Source: JBAYIE01 sp041665785
GTDB taxonomy: Bacteria; Bacteroidota; Bacteroidia; UKL13-3
Assembly: GCA_041665785.1 (NCBI GenBank)
Contig: JBAYIE010000011.1
Span: 35,802-99,801, forward strand
Length of the DNA stretch: 64,000 bases
Reading direction: 5' to 3'
The translations under genes and the position numbers were made by a program. Below, one piece after another: positions 52,942-59,495 of the stretch; positions within the stretch are counted from its first letter, which is position 1; each line of letters opens with the position of its first letter. The notes under the pieces were generated by a model. The model was not told the origin of the DNA. It was given only the letters and a program-made list of their open reading frames with translations, and did no database searches.

Positions 52942-54713
52942 TATGCTACTCCCATTAATAAATGTGATTCATACAGAGCTTCTGCCCATGCTTTAACTAC
53001 TACAGGTACTACTGAGTTGCCGATATACTTCTTCTGCTGTGCCTGAGTGCCTTTGAGTATATACCCGGTAGGAAATCCCTGTATTCTTAGCAGTTCATCA
53101 ATTTTCAGCATGCGCATGTATATATCGATGATTCCGTACATGGCCATGAACTCCTTGATCTTCCGTGTGAACTCGCTATCGGTTTCGTAAATAATGATTA
53201 CAGCTTCTCCGGTTTGGGATGAAACCATGTAGATAGGAGTTTTGTCCTGCCGTGCGATGATGGTAGGGGATGGGTCGTTGATATCGATTGCTCCCATATT
53301 GAACCACGCCGGGTTAATCAGGTAATGAGTTCGAACGGATGTGATGGTAGGGGATGGGTTTGATGCATCAACTGGAGGAGCAGTTGAGCTATTCATGTTT
53401 ATCAGGTATGGCCATTTCCTATTCGCTGTAATCGTGTTTGCCGGCTTATTGATATCAGAACCCACATTGTTGAAACGCGTGTCCATAATATACGGATCAA
53501 CGCTAACCAGATTCATTTTTGGAGATGGCATTACTGCTCCTGCCGGAACATCGATACTTTGTTTTTCTCCACCATTTGTAAAATCCCGCATGATGAATTG
53601 TGGTTGAACAAGAGCAGCTCCATCTTTTGTTCGAAGTGTAGGCGATGGATTATTGATATCCGTACAATTGTGGCCATTGCCATAGTAAGCAGCAATAAAT
53701 GCAGGTGTAACTACTGCGTGCCTGTCTTTTGTCGTTAATGCTGGATTTGGGTTATCAATGGAATCTGCCTTTGATGAATGGTGATAGTTCACCATAAATT
53801 TAGGTTGAACCAACGATTCGTGCGGAATGGTTGTAACAGTTCCAACCGGTGAATTGATGGACGAGTTTTTATATTCCGGCTTACCTGAATAGTACTTTGA
53901 GATAAACGCTTCCTTACCACCCGCCACGAATTTTATCAAGCCTTCATAAATCCGTTCCAATGTTTTTTCTGAAAGCGGTTTTTTACGTTGGAAGATCGAC
54001 ACCCCTTTATCTTCAAGATTCAGAACTTCTCGGACCGGCTTCCATTTTTCTTTGTTCTCAGCAAAGAATCCTATTTCCGGCTTCCTTGCATGCGTTGGAT
54101 GAGGAAATACAATAGGAAGTCCGGATGCAGCAAACAATCCAAAGTATCGTTTGCGTGATGTATAGGCACCATAGTCAGCAGCATTCAACTCTTTCCACTC
54201 GTACTCATATCCACCATTCAATGATTTCATGGTATTTACCCAACGCATGTAATCAATTCCACATTTTCGACTGATCGGCCGTCCGGTTTCATCCAGTGGT
54301 CCCCAGCTCATAAACTCAACCACATTTTCAATCCCTACATAATCCGGTTGTAATGCTTCAACATACCATGGCATATAATCGGCAAGGCTACGGCTATCAG
54401 CATTTCGTGGTAATCCACCTTTAGCCTTACTGAAATTCGTACATTCAAGAGAAGCCCAAAGCATTACCAGGGCATCCGGATATTGAATCTTAGCAACACG
54501 AAGGATATCCTGCAGGTGTTGCATGTCAATGCACTTTATGTCTTCAGTAAAATGGAGTGCGTCCGGGTGGTTTGCTTCGTGGCTTGCGATGGCCATTTCA
54601 TCATGGTTTACACAGGCTATAACTTTGGACACTTTTTGTCCAAAACTCTCAGCTTGTTCAAATCCGGTTGTTACACCACCGGCCCCACAGAAAAGGTCTA
54701 TAACTAAAATCAT
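52941..54713 (-). CDS. DNA cytosine-5 methyltransferase with repeat-rich central region
   Basis: A 590-residue protein. Motif I is IDLFCGAGGVTTGFE (residues 5-19). The catalytic Cys is in ASLECTNFSKAKGG (motif IV, ECT in place of PCQ). GIENVVEFMSWG is motif VI, AYTSRKRYFG motif VIII and KKYIGNSVVPVVVKAWAEAL motif X. Between about 265 and 500 are some six imperfect repeats of the kind NPSPT(I/L)...LVxPxF, where the target-recognition domain is expected. It would methylate phage DNA to C5-methylcytosine and protect it from host restriction. Confidence 0.88.
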   Translation of the reverse strand: MILVIDLFCGAGGVTTGFEQAESFGQKVSKVIACVNHDEMAIASHEANHPDALHFTEDIKCIDMQHLQDILRVAKIQYPDALVMLWASLECTNFSKAKGGLPRNADSRSLADYMPWYVEALQPDYVGIENVVEFMSWGPLDETGRPISRKCGIDYMRWVNTMKSLNGGYEYEWKELNAADYGAYTSRKRYFGLFAASGLPIVFPHPTHARKPEIGFFAENKEKWKPVREVLNLEDKGVSIFQRKKPLSEKTLERIYEGLIKFVAGGKEAFISKYYSGKPEYKNSSINSPVGTVTTIPHESLVQPKFMVNYHHSSKADSIDNPNPALTTKDRHAVVTPAFIAAYYGNGHNCTDINNPSPTLRTKDGAALVQPQFIMRDFTNGGEKQSIDVPAGAVMPSPKMNLVSVDPYIMDTRFNNVGSDINKPANTITANRKWPYLINMNSSTAPPVDASNPSPTITSVRTHYLINPAWFNMGAIDINDPSPTIIARQDKTPIYMVSSQTGEAVIIIYETDSEFTRKIKEFMAMYGIIDIYMRMLKIDELLRIQGFPTGYILKGTQAQQKKYIGNSVVPVVVKAWAEALYESHLLMGVA

Positions 54714-54721
54714 ATTGTTTT

Positions 54722-55021
54722 TTAAGTGAAAATGAACCGATCGTTCTCGGTGACTATGGTTGTGATAAAAGGGAACTTGTCCTGTGGAACTTGTGATATC
54801 ATATCCTGAAGCATTCTGGAACCGGTGAATATGATATGGTGATCTCCATTAAGTCTTATCTGGAGACACAAACAATCACCTTTACCGTCAAACTTTGAAG
54901 ACTCCACCTTGAATCCGAGAACTTCAATTTCCCGATTCAGGACCTTTTGAATACGGATTTTATCCCCAATGAAACTGGGTAACGTCGGTTTTATATTAAG
55001 CTCTTTGAAATTAACGGCCAT
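54722..55021 (-). CDS. Unknown 99-residue protein behind the reverse transcriptase
   Basis: The start at 55021 gives MAVNFKELNIKPTLPSFIGD; the gene overlaps the RT stop by 11 bp, so the two are translationally coupled. The protein is beta-rich (REIEVLGFKVESSKF, CLCLQIRLNGDHHIIFTGSR) and ends in a helical DMISQVPQDKFPF. It does not look like the helical Avd accessory protein of DGRs. The motif FTGS..L...I.Q occurs in small phage proteins of unknown role that I recall near replication genes. It may be an OB-like or ssDNA-associated protein, by inference. Confidence 0.65.
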   Translation of the reverse strand: MAVNFKELNIKPTLPSFIGDKIRIQKVLNREIEVLGFKVESSKFDGKGDCLCLQIRLNGDHHIIFTGSRMLQDMISQVPQDKFPFITTIVTENDRFIFT

Positions 55022-55967
55022 GGGTAAGTGTATTGAATAAGTTACGACCATCACAATGTTGTATCCAGCCATTGTATGATGCAATTGAGGCGCGGGTGCG
55101 ATTTGATTTTAACATCCGGGCGAATCTTTGTTTGATTGATTTACGAAGGCTGGTATGGATATGGTAATGTACGTACCCCACAAAGTCTACACCCCGGGCT
55201 TGAACCGGAAACACCTGATAGTTTTCTTTCAAACTAAGCTTCAACTGGTGGGCGGTATATGCTTTAACCTTCTCCAGTATCTTATGCAGCGAATCTTTGT
55301 CAGCAGAAAAGAACACCATGTCGTCCAAATACCGGAAGTAATGTTTTACCCCCAGCTGCTCCTTAATCCAATGGTCCATCCCGGACAAATAGAAGTTGGC
55401 AAAATATTGACTCAGGTAGTTTCCAATAGGTAGGCCTGGTGCCGAGTCGATAATTTCATCCAGTAGCCACAGAAGATCCTTGTCCTTAATCTTTCGGCGA
55501 ATCAGGACCTTTAAAACCTGATGGTCTACATTGGGATAGTACTTTTTGATATCAATCTTCAGGCAATAACGGGTTTGGACTTCATCCCTGAGTGCCCTTC
55601 TTACTGCAAAGGATGCCGCATGTATTCCACGACCCTTAATGCAGCTGAACGTATCAGCGGTGAAAGATGCGACAAATACAGACTCCAAAATATTCATGAT
55701 GGCATGGTGTACAATACGATCAGGAAAGAAAGGGAGGCGGTATACCTCCCTCTCTTTTGGTTCATAAACTTTAAATGTTGTATATCCAGATGTGCTATAA
55801 GTTTTGTCGATCAGCATATTTTGTAAACGAATCAGATTGCATCCCCGCTGCCGGTCATGAATCTTAACTCCGTACTGATCCGACTTACCCTTGCGGGCTT
55901 TCTTATCAGCCAGTACCAGATTATTCATACTTATGATTCGTTGGTATATATTGCTTAATCGTTTCAT
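55011..55967 (-). CDS. DGR-type reverse transcriptase
   Basis: The start at 55967 (MKRLSNIYQRIISMNNL) is chosen; an upstream ATG at 56012 adds 15 unlikely residues. The 318-residue protein has motif A in CLKIDIKKYYPNVDH (near 137), the DGR-typical motif 4 GLPIGNYLSQYFANFYLSG with SQ (near 178) and motif C FRYLDDMVFF (YLDD near 213). No maturase, endonuclease or group II intron domain is present. With the adenine-rich template repeat directly upstream, it should copy template RNA with errors at adenines and direct the cDNA to the target genes. Confidence 0.95.
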   Translation of the reverse strand: MKRLSNIYQRIISMNNLVLADKKARKGKSDQYGVKIHDRQRGCNLIRLQNMLIDKTYSTSGYTTFKVYEPKEREVYRLPFFPDRIVHHAIMNILESVFVASFTADTFSCIKGRGIHAASFAVRRALRDEVQTRYCLKIDIKKYYPNVDHQVLKVLIRRKIKDKDLLWLLDEIIDSAPGLPIGNYLSQYFANFYLSGMDHWIKEQLGVKHYFRYLDDMVFFSADKDSLHKILEKVKAYTAHQLKLSLKENYQVFPVQARGVDFVGYVHYHIHTSLRKSIKQRFARMLKSNRTRASIASYNGWIQHCDGRNLFNTLTHGR

Positions 55968-56072
55968 TCTTTGCTGTCCTGGTCTTCTTCTCGGCCATAT
56001 GGCCAATACCAAAGCCCATTCTTTATAGGTTTATTTTTTGCACTGATGGCACGGTTTATAGGGTAAATTCTA

Positions 56073-56148
56073 TCAGCATAACTGGGAACTGACATTCGAA
56101 TTCGAGTTATCGTTATCGTAGTCGTTGTACGAGACACTGGAGCCTGAC
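56073..56148 (-). repeat. DGR template repeat (TR)
   Basis: The minus-strand sequence reads TAC AAC GAC TAC GAT AAC GAT, then AAC TCG AAT TCG AAT in the frame of the targets: many AAC/AAT codons whose A bases are mutable. It does not lie in a gene that would use this frame. It sits between the first target stop and the RT start, the usual place. The 3' end TCCCAGTTATGC differs from the variable repeats' TCCCGGCTTTGC, as expected for IMH* versus IMH. Confidence 0.92.
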
Positions 56149-56191
56149 ACACGAGCGAACAAACAGTTCAACCCTATACAACCTAAGGCCG

Positions 56192-56596
56192 TTATTTTAT
56201 CAGAAAAAAGTCGCAGTACACGTCTTCGAACTGCGTCGCACCGTACTGGCAACCCTCTTCACTCAGGTAGCAAAGCCGGGAACCGACAGCCGAAGTCGAG
56301 ATAACGCGATCGCAGTCGAAGTACGAGACACCGGAGCCCGATGGTTGTTCGGGTGATGCAGCAATTTCCATCCATGGGTAATGTTTCCACTGAGTACCGT
56401 TGGTGTTATTCCAATCGGGAGTCCACTCCACACCACCATTTTCTTCTTTATTGATCGCTGCCACAATCACCTTGAGTTTGCGGTAAGCGATTTCGTCTGA
56501 AGAAAGGTGAGGGATAACCAGGGCCGGAAGTACAGCCTCGGGTGTTGTGCCCATAAACACACAGGCATCTTCGAAAGTTTTAATGTTACTGTTCAT
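56192..56596 (-). CDS. DGR target protein 1 (C-type lectin-like variable domain)
   Basis: A 134-residue protein with a helical N-terminus (FEDACVFMGTTPEAVLPALV) and a C-terminal module in which WTPDWNN and KHYPW precede the variable segment GSGVSYFDCDRVISTSAVGS, followed by RLCYLSEE and a constant tail. The order matches the small C-type lectin-fold targets of Bacteroidota DGRs as I recall them. Residues about 92-107 are the diversified ones. No signal peptide, so cytoplasmic or virion-borne; ligand unknown. It is nearest to the TR. Confidence 0.85.
   Translation of the reverse strand: MNSNIKTFEDACVFMGTTPEAVLPALVIPHLSSDEIAYRKLKVIVAAINKEENGGVEWTPDWNNTNGTQWKHYPWMEIAASPEQPSGSGVSYFDCDRVISTSAVGSRLCYLSEEGCQYGATQFEDVYCDFFLIK
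56267..56341 (-). repeat. DGR variable repeat 1
   Basis: 75 bp identical to variable repeat 2 (56679-56753). Against the TR I count about 15 substitutions at template adenines and one T to C in the IMH region. Codons AAC became TTC, CGC and ATC; TAC became TGC. Confidence 0.9.
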
Positions 56597-56606
56597 ATTG
56601 GATTTG

Positions 56607-57086
56607 TTAAAGGGTCATAAAATTGTTGTAGTGAGATTGGAACTGCTTTGCGGCATACTCAGCCAGCTCGCGAGATTTGTAGCAAAGCCGGGAACCGACA
56701 GCCGAAGTCGAGATAACGCGATCGCAGTCGAAGTACGAGACACCGGAGCCCGACATGTTAAACCACGGATAGTATTTATACTCACTTGAGTCACTCCAAT
56801 CTGGTTCCCAATCTTCATTCAACGCCCGGGCAATAATTGTGAGTTCGAGAGCTGACCGTGCAGCAATCATATCTGCATCCTTGCCAGCATAAGCAAGTAG
56901 GACATGCGCATCTTCTGAAACACCAACTGCTTCAATCGCATCCTGAAGTGTTTTGATGCGATCCGTGATTTTTTCAGGAGTGTTTAATTCCGGAATCAGA
57001 TCCGTTAAAAGTTTCTTTCCTACTTTATCTGCCGATTTGTAGGCCTTCAAAGCATTAGCTCTGGTAATGGTTACTGTTTGTGCCAT
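56607..57086 (-). CDS. DGR target protein 2
   Basis: A 159-residue protein. The N-terminal ~95 residues (RANALKAYKSADKVGKKLLT) are helical and unlike target 1. The C-terminal module has IIARALNEDWEPDWSDSSEY, KYYPWFNM and the variable segment GSGVSYFDCDRVISTSAVGS followed by RLCYKSRELAEYAAKQF. The variable residues equal those of target 1 although the rest of the genes differ. It ends 10 bp before target 1 and starts 1 bp after target 3. Confidence 0.85.
   Translation of the reverse strand: MAQTVTITRANALKAYKSADKVGKKLLTDLIPELNTPEKITDRIKTLQDAIEAVGVSEDAHVLLAYAGKDADMIAARSALELTIIARALNEDWEPDWSDSSEYKYYPWFNMSGSGVSYFDCDRVISTSAVGSRLCYKSRELAEYAAKQFQSHYNNFMTL
56679..56753 (-). repeat. DGR variable repeat 2
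   Basis: Identical over 75 bp to variable repeat 1; the identity stops on both sides exactly at the repeat borders (base 56678 and 56754 differ). Confidence 0.9.
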
Positions 57087-57087
57087 G

Positions 57088-57579
57088 TTATTTCTTGATC
57101 ATTATTTTTTCGTACAGCGGAGTAAACTTTTGGCCGAACTCTTTAGCCATGTCACTTGTTGGGAAGCAAAGCCGGGAACCGACAATCGAATTCGAGTAAT
57201 CGTGAACGTAGCCGCCGTACGAGACACCGGAGCCCGATGACATATCAAACCATGGGTAATACTTCCATTGGTCGCTATTCGTCCAGTCCGGTTTCCAATC
57301 CTTACACCAATGCTCTGCCAGGACCCACAACATTTCAATTGCATTATGTGCATGCTGGCGATCTGTTGTTGGATTTGAGAATGGGAGGTTCTCATCAGGA
57401 TCAATACCCAAAGCTTTGCACGCTTGACGATAGAGCATCATGATTTCATCCGGTGTTGCAGTTACATCCCGAAGTTGATTAAGAATAGTAGTCAGCTGCT
57501 GAACTTCATCAGTTGGCAGTTTTGATGTGGCCATTTCAATGACCTGGTCGAGGACCTGATTTTGTTTGTTGGTTTCCAT
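57088..57579 (-). CDS. DGR target protein 3
   Basis: A 163-residue protein with a helical N-terminus (NQVLDQVIEMATSKLPTDEV) and the same C-terminal module: EHWCKDWKPDWTNSDQWKY, YPWFDMSSGSGVSY, variable residues GGYVHDYSNSI, then VGSRLCFPTSDMAKEFGQKF. It is the first gene of the DGR operon, behind the initiator-like tRNA. The variable residues differ from targets 1 and 2, so at least two separate diversification events are seen. Confidence 0.85.
   Translation of the reverse strand: METNKQNQVLDQVIEMATSKLPTDEVQQLTTILNQLRDVTATPDEIMMLYRQACKALGIDPDENLPFSNPTTDRQHAHNAIEMLWVLAEHWCKDWKPDWTNSDQWKYYPWFDMSSGSGVSYGGYVHDYSNSIVGSRLCFPTSDMAKEFGQKFTPLYEKIMIKK
57165..57239 (-). repeat. DGR variable repeat 3
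   Basis: Compared with the TR, I count about 12 changes at template adenines (AAC to GGC, CAC and TAC; GAT to GTT; AAT to ATT) and the same single T to C in the IMH. Template adenines kept unchanged include GAT and TAC codons. Confidence 0.9.
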
Positions 57580-57607
57580 GTTATATAATTTAGCGGGTTA
57601 AAATTTG

Positions 57608-57679
57608 TAGCGCGGGGTGGATTCGAACCACCGACCTCTGGGTTATGAACCCAGCGAGCTACCACTGCTCTACCGCGCG
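57608..57679 (-). tRNA. tRNA-Met (CAT), initiator-like
   Basis: Minus strand folds as acceptor CGCGCGG/CCGCGCT, D-stem GAGC/GCTC, anticodon stem CTGGG/CCCAG with loop TTCATAA, variable AGGTC and T-arm GGTGG-TTCGAAT-CCACC. The first acceptor pair is a C-U mismatch, the anticodon stem has three consecutive G-C pairs and position 11:24 is A-U. All three are initiator features. CCA is not encoded. It lies just before the DGR operon in the prophage. Confidence 0.85.
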
Positions 57680-57682
57680 ATG

Positions 57683-57777
57683 TGAAGAGGGCAGGAGTTG
57701 AACCTGCATGATGCGTAACCGTAAAATCCTAATAAAACAACTACGAAAAATCAGGCCTACTGTTCCACCACCTCTCC
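57683..57777 (-). tRNA. tRNA-like element, possibly degenerate class II tRNA
   Basis: GGAGAGG pairs with CCTCTTC as an acceptor stem and GCAGG-TTCAACT-CCTGC is a good T-arm. At 95 bases it is longer than a normal tRNA, and I find no clean 5-7-5 anticodon arm: CCTGAT can pair with ATTAGG but leaves a 16-base loop. It may be a decayed Leu/Ser-type tRNA or one with an insertion. No anticodon is assigned. Confidence 0.45.
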
Positions 57778-57874
57778 ATGTGCCCGGATCGCTCTTTTGT
57801 TAAGTGCTGCCACCGGGCGGGGGCCGAACGTCGTTCCCGTTCTTGTCAGCCGATCCCCATCGGCATATCACCAA
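57778..57874 (-). other. Non-coding block with several hairpins
   Basis: No reading frame is convincing. Perfect stems include GCCGAT/ATCGGC with a GGGG loop (minus strand, 57851-57866) and GCCCGG/CCGGGC with a longer loop (57783-57818). It lies between an early gene and the tRNA pair on the same strand and may be a structured leader RNA or tRNA remnants. Confidence 0.4.
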
Positions 57875-58126
57875 CTACCGCACCCCTGCGGTATCTTTTA
57901 CTCCGGCACCTGGTTGAGTGCGGGCAATGCGATAATGTTCAGCAACGGTTTTTTCAAACAAGTCGAACGCCGGTAAATATCCCATCACTTCGGTTTCGGT
58001 ATGCTTACTTGTATCTGATATAAGCTCTACCCGGACCACATGCTTTTTAGATCCTGCTCTACGAAGAGTTATCTTCTGACCAGTCATAGGAATAACGGCC
58101 ATGTTTAGTATTGGGAATTCGCTCAT
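57875..58126 (-). CDS. Unknown early phage protein (83 aa)
   Basis: An 83-residue protein starting MSEFPILNMAVIPMTGQKIT, with beta strands (KKHVVRVELISDT) and a helix FDLFEKTVAEHYRIART. Its ATG overlaps the upstream stop as ATGA. Family not recognised. Confidence 0.68.
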   Translation of the reverse strand: MSEFPILNMAVIPMTGQKITLRRAGSKKHVVRVELISDTSKHTETEVMGYLPAFDLFEKTVAEHYRIARTQPGAGVKDTAGVR

Positions 58127-58788
58127 AGAATCACGATCTCCTTTCCGGCGAAAACATACTGCTCGATTACTTCTCGAGTAAACTCCTCGACCAAGATTTG
58201 TGCACCTATATAAATAGCTCGTTCAACCCGATCACCTTCGAGGCTATCATTATCATCAACTCCTTTAAAATCCATGTGCACAGTTGCGTATTCAATAATA
58301 TCCTGGACAAGGACCTGCGCATCAAAATAACTTGTGCCTTCTTCTTCCATGCATTCACGGTAGCAGAAGGAGAATTCTATAATGCCGTTACGATTACACA
58401 TATGCTCAATAAATATTTTCCGGCCTTTAAGGGATTGGGTTGGAATTAAGGAGAGGGCCTCAGGCATGCGCATATTTAAATGCTTGTACTGCAACCGGAG
58501 CCATGCCGCCAAATGGATATTACATTCCAATGTAAGATTGGTAAGCTCAGTCATTAAGAACGCTGCTTCTTCCTTGAATCCGTATTCATCCAGTTCAGAG
58601 ATCAGCTCGACGGCAATTGAATAATCAGTTGACTGTGGAGTCTCTGAGTTAATCACCCTTCTGAATTCGTTGGTGATGCGTTCAACCGTTTTATGCATGA
58701 GCATAAGGCAGGTCGCTTCTGATTTGATCCCCCAGATGAATTGATCTGGTGTAATTGAGGTTTCGATTTTTTGGGTTAGATTTGTCAT
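58123..58788 (-). CDS. Unknown early phage protein (221 aa)
   Basis: The start MTNLTQKIETSITPDQFIWG at 58788 is preferred; an ATG at 58938 would add 50 residues that overlap the upstream gene. The protein has 221 residues, almost all helical and acidic (DYSIAVELISELDEYGFKEE). No motif is recognised. It couples to the next gene by ATGA. Confidence 0.68.
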   Translation of the reverse strand: MTNLTQKIETSITPDQFIWGIKSEATCLMLMHKTVERITNEFRRVINSETPQSTDYSIAVELISELDEYGFKEEAAFLMTELTNLTLECNIHLAAWLRLQYKHLNMRMPEALSLIPTQSLKGRKIFIEHMCNRNGIIEFSFCYRECMEEEGTSYFDAQVLVQDIIEYATVHMDFKGVDDNDSLEGDRVERAIYIGAQILVEEFTREVIEQYVFAGKEIVIL

Positions 58789-58819
58789 GGTGATATACTT
58801 TAGCGGGTGTGTCATAGCA

Positions 58820-59014
58820 TCAGGCCTTACGGATTCTTCCATGAGGCTTTTTGCTTTTAAAATAGGTTTTGAATGATTGCGCCATTTCATCCTGGCGATG
58901 CTTGTATTCACGGCGCAGCAATATGTACTGAACCGCAAACCATATCAGAATAAGTGCAGTGAACATGAAACGCTCGGCGTTTTCAAGTCCGAAGAAGTAG
59001 CTAACTATTTCCAT
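58820..59014 (-). CDS. Small single-pass membrane protein (64 aa)
   Basis: The protein has an acidic N-terminus, one membrane helix (ERFMFTALILIWFAVQYILL, residues 14-33) and a strongly basic C-terminus ending SKKPHGRIRKA. No family recognised. It sits in the early operon; small membrane proteins there often act in host takeover or exclusion. Confidence 0.62.
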   Translation of the reverse strand: MEIVSYFFGLENAERFMFTALILIWFAVQYILLRREYKHRQDEMAQSFKTYFKSKKPHGRIRKA

Positions 59015-59165
59015 TGTTTGATCTTAATTTCCGTCTGTAATGGTTCACGCTTGGTTTGTCAGAAGTCTTTACCTTTTTTACACCACTGATGGTAAGCAGG
59101 AGACTTTTGATCTCAGACACTTCCTTTACCAGGGCTTGAATCTGTATTGAATCCTCCTTACTCAT
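59001..59165 (-). CDS. Small early phage protein (54 aa)
   Basis: The frame starts MSKEDSIQIQALVKEVSEIK at 59165 and ends at TAG 59001, overlapping the next gene by 14 bp. It begins 1 bp after the stop of the Cro-like gene. Helical first half, basic second half (HYRRKLRSNN). The tight packing supports it as a real gene; function unknown. Confidence 0.6.
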   Translation of the reverse strand: MSKEDSIQIQALVKEVSEIKSLLLTISGVKKVKTSDKPSVNHYRRKLRSNNGNS

Positions 59166-59166
59166 T

Positions 59167-59403
59167 TTACTTTACCATTTCTGATTCGTTGATATCAACC
59201 TCCTCGGTCAGTTCAACTGTGGCTTTGGTGTGCTTACGGAAGGCATTCAAAAAAGGTTTGTCAGTCAACGATTCGTTGTTATGCTTTGCCCACCGAGCGA
59301 TAGTCTGTTCGTGAAGCATTAAGTCAGCAGCAATCGACTTGCGTAAGCGGGGCTGCTCAATCAACATCACGCGGAATACCTTTTTTAACTGGACTTTTTT
59401 CAT
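59167..59403 (-). CDS. Cro-like HTH regulator
   Basis: From ATG 59403 (MKKVQLKKVF) the 78-residue protein has a helix-turn-helix-like segment SIAADLMLHEQTIARWAKHN and an acidic tail. It is divergent from the CI-like gene across a 92-bp gap with two dyads, the classical arrangement of a lytic switch. It is the first gene of the leftward early operon. Confidence 0.7.
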   Translation of the reverse strand: MKKVQLKKVFRVMLIEQPRLRKSIAADLMLHEQTIARWAKHNNESLTDKPFLNAFRKHTKATVELTEEVDINESEMVK

Positions 59404-59427
59404 ACCTTCGTTAATTATTATTGAACA

Positions 59428-59471
59428 AATGTAAAGTGATTTACCACGTAATGTCAAATGGATTTCACATT
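59428..59471. promoter_or_regulatory. Operator region of the cI/cro switch: two dyads
   Basis: GTAAA-GTGA-TTTAC (59431-59444) is a perfect dyad. A second, longer dyad (59450-59471) has arms AATGT and ACATT and inner halves AAAT and ATTT. Centres are about 23 bp apart, near two helical turns, which allows cooperative repressor binding. They lie between the divergent regulator genes. Confidence 0.62.
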
Positions 59472-59495
59472 AAGTTATCCACATACTAATGCACT

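Larger units (their letters stand above)
55011..57579 (-). mobile_element. Diversity-generating retroelement with three target genes
   Basis: In transcription order: three target genes each with a variable repeat (57239-57165, 56753-56679, 56341-56267), the template repeat (56148-56073) and the reverse transcriptase. All substitutions but one between template and variable repeats are at template adenines, the hallmark of DGR mutagenic retrohoming. Confidence 0.93.

Noticed and set aside
54722..55021. Avd-type accessory protein of the DGR
   Set aside because: The protein is beta-rich, not a helical bundle, and lies downstream of the RT. It cannot be called Avd from sequence.
55722..55760. Terminator-like hairpin (gggaggcggtatacctccc) inside the RT gene
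   Set aside because: It lies within conserved coding sequence (the PKEREVYRLPF region) with no T-run of note; likely a by-product of codons.
55964..56152. A 62-codon minus-strand frame covering the template repeat
   Set aside because: It runs through the DGR template in a frame different from the targets and into the RT leader; it has no homologue-like features. The region is better explained as template repeat plus leader.
56263..57404. Frames reading RAPVSRTSTAIALSRLRLSV in each target gene
   Set aside because: They are alternative-frame translations of the three variable repeats; the similarity only reflects the repeat DNA.
57608..57679. Host tRNA gene as the integration site
   Set aside because: The tRNA is well inside the prophage, and the duplicated core matches ssrA and not this tRNA.
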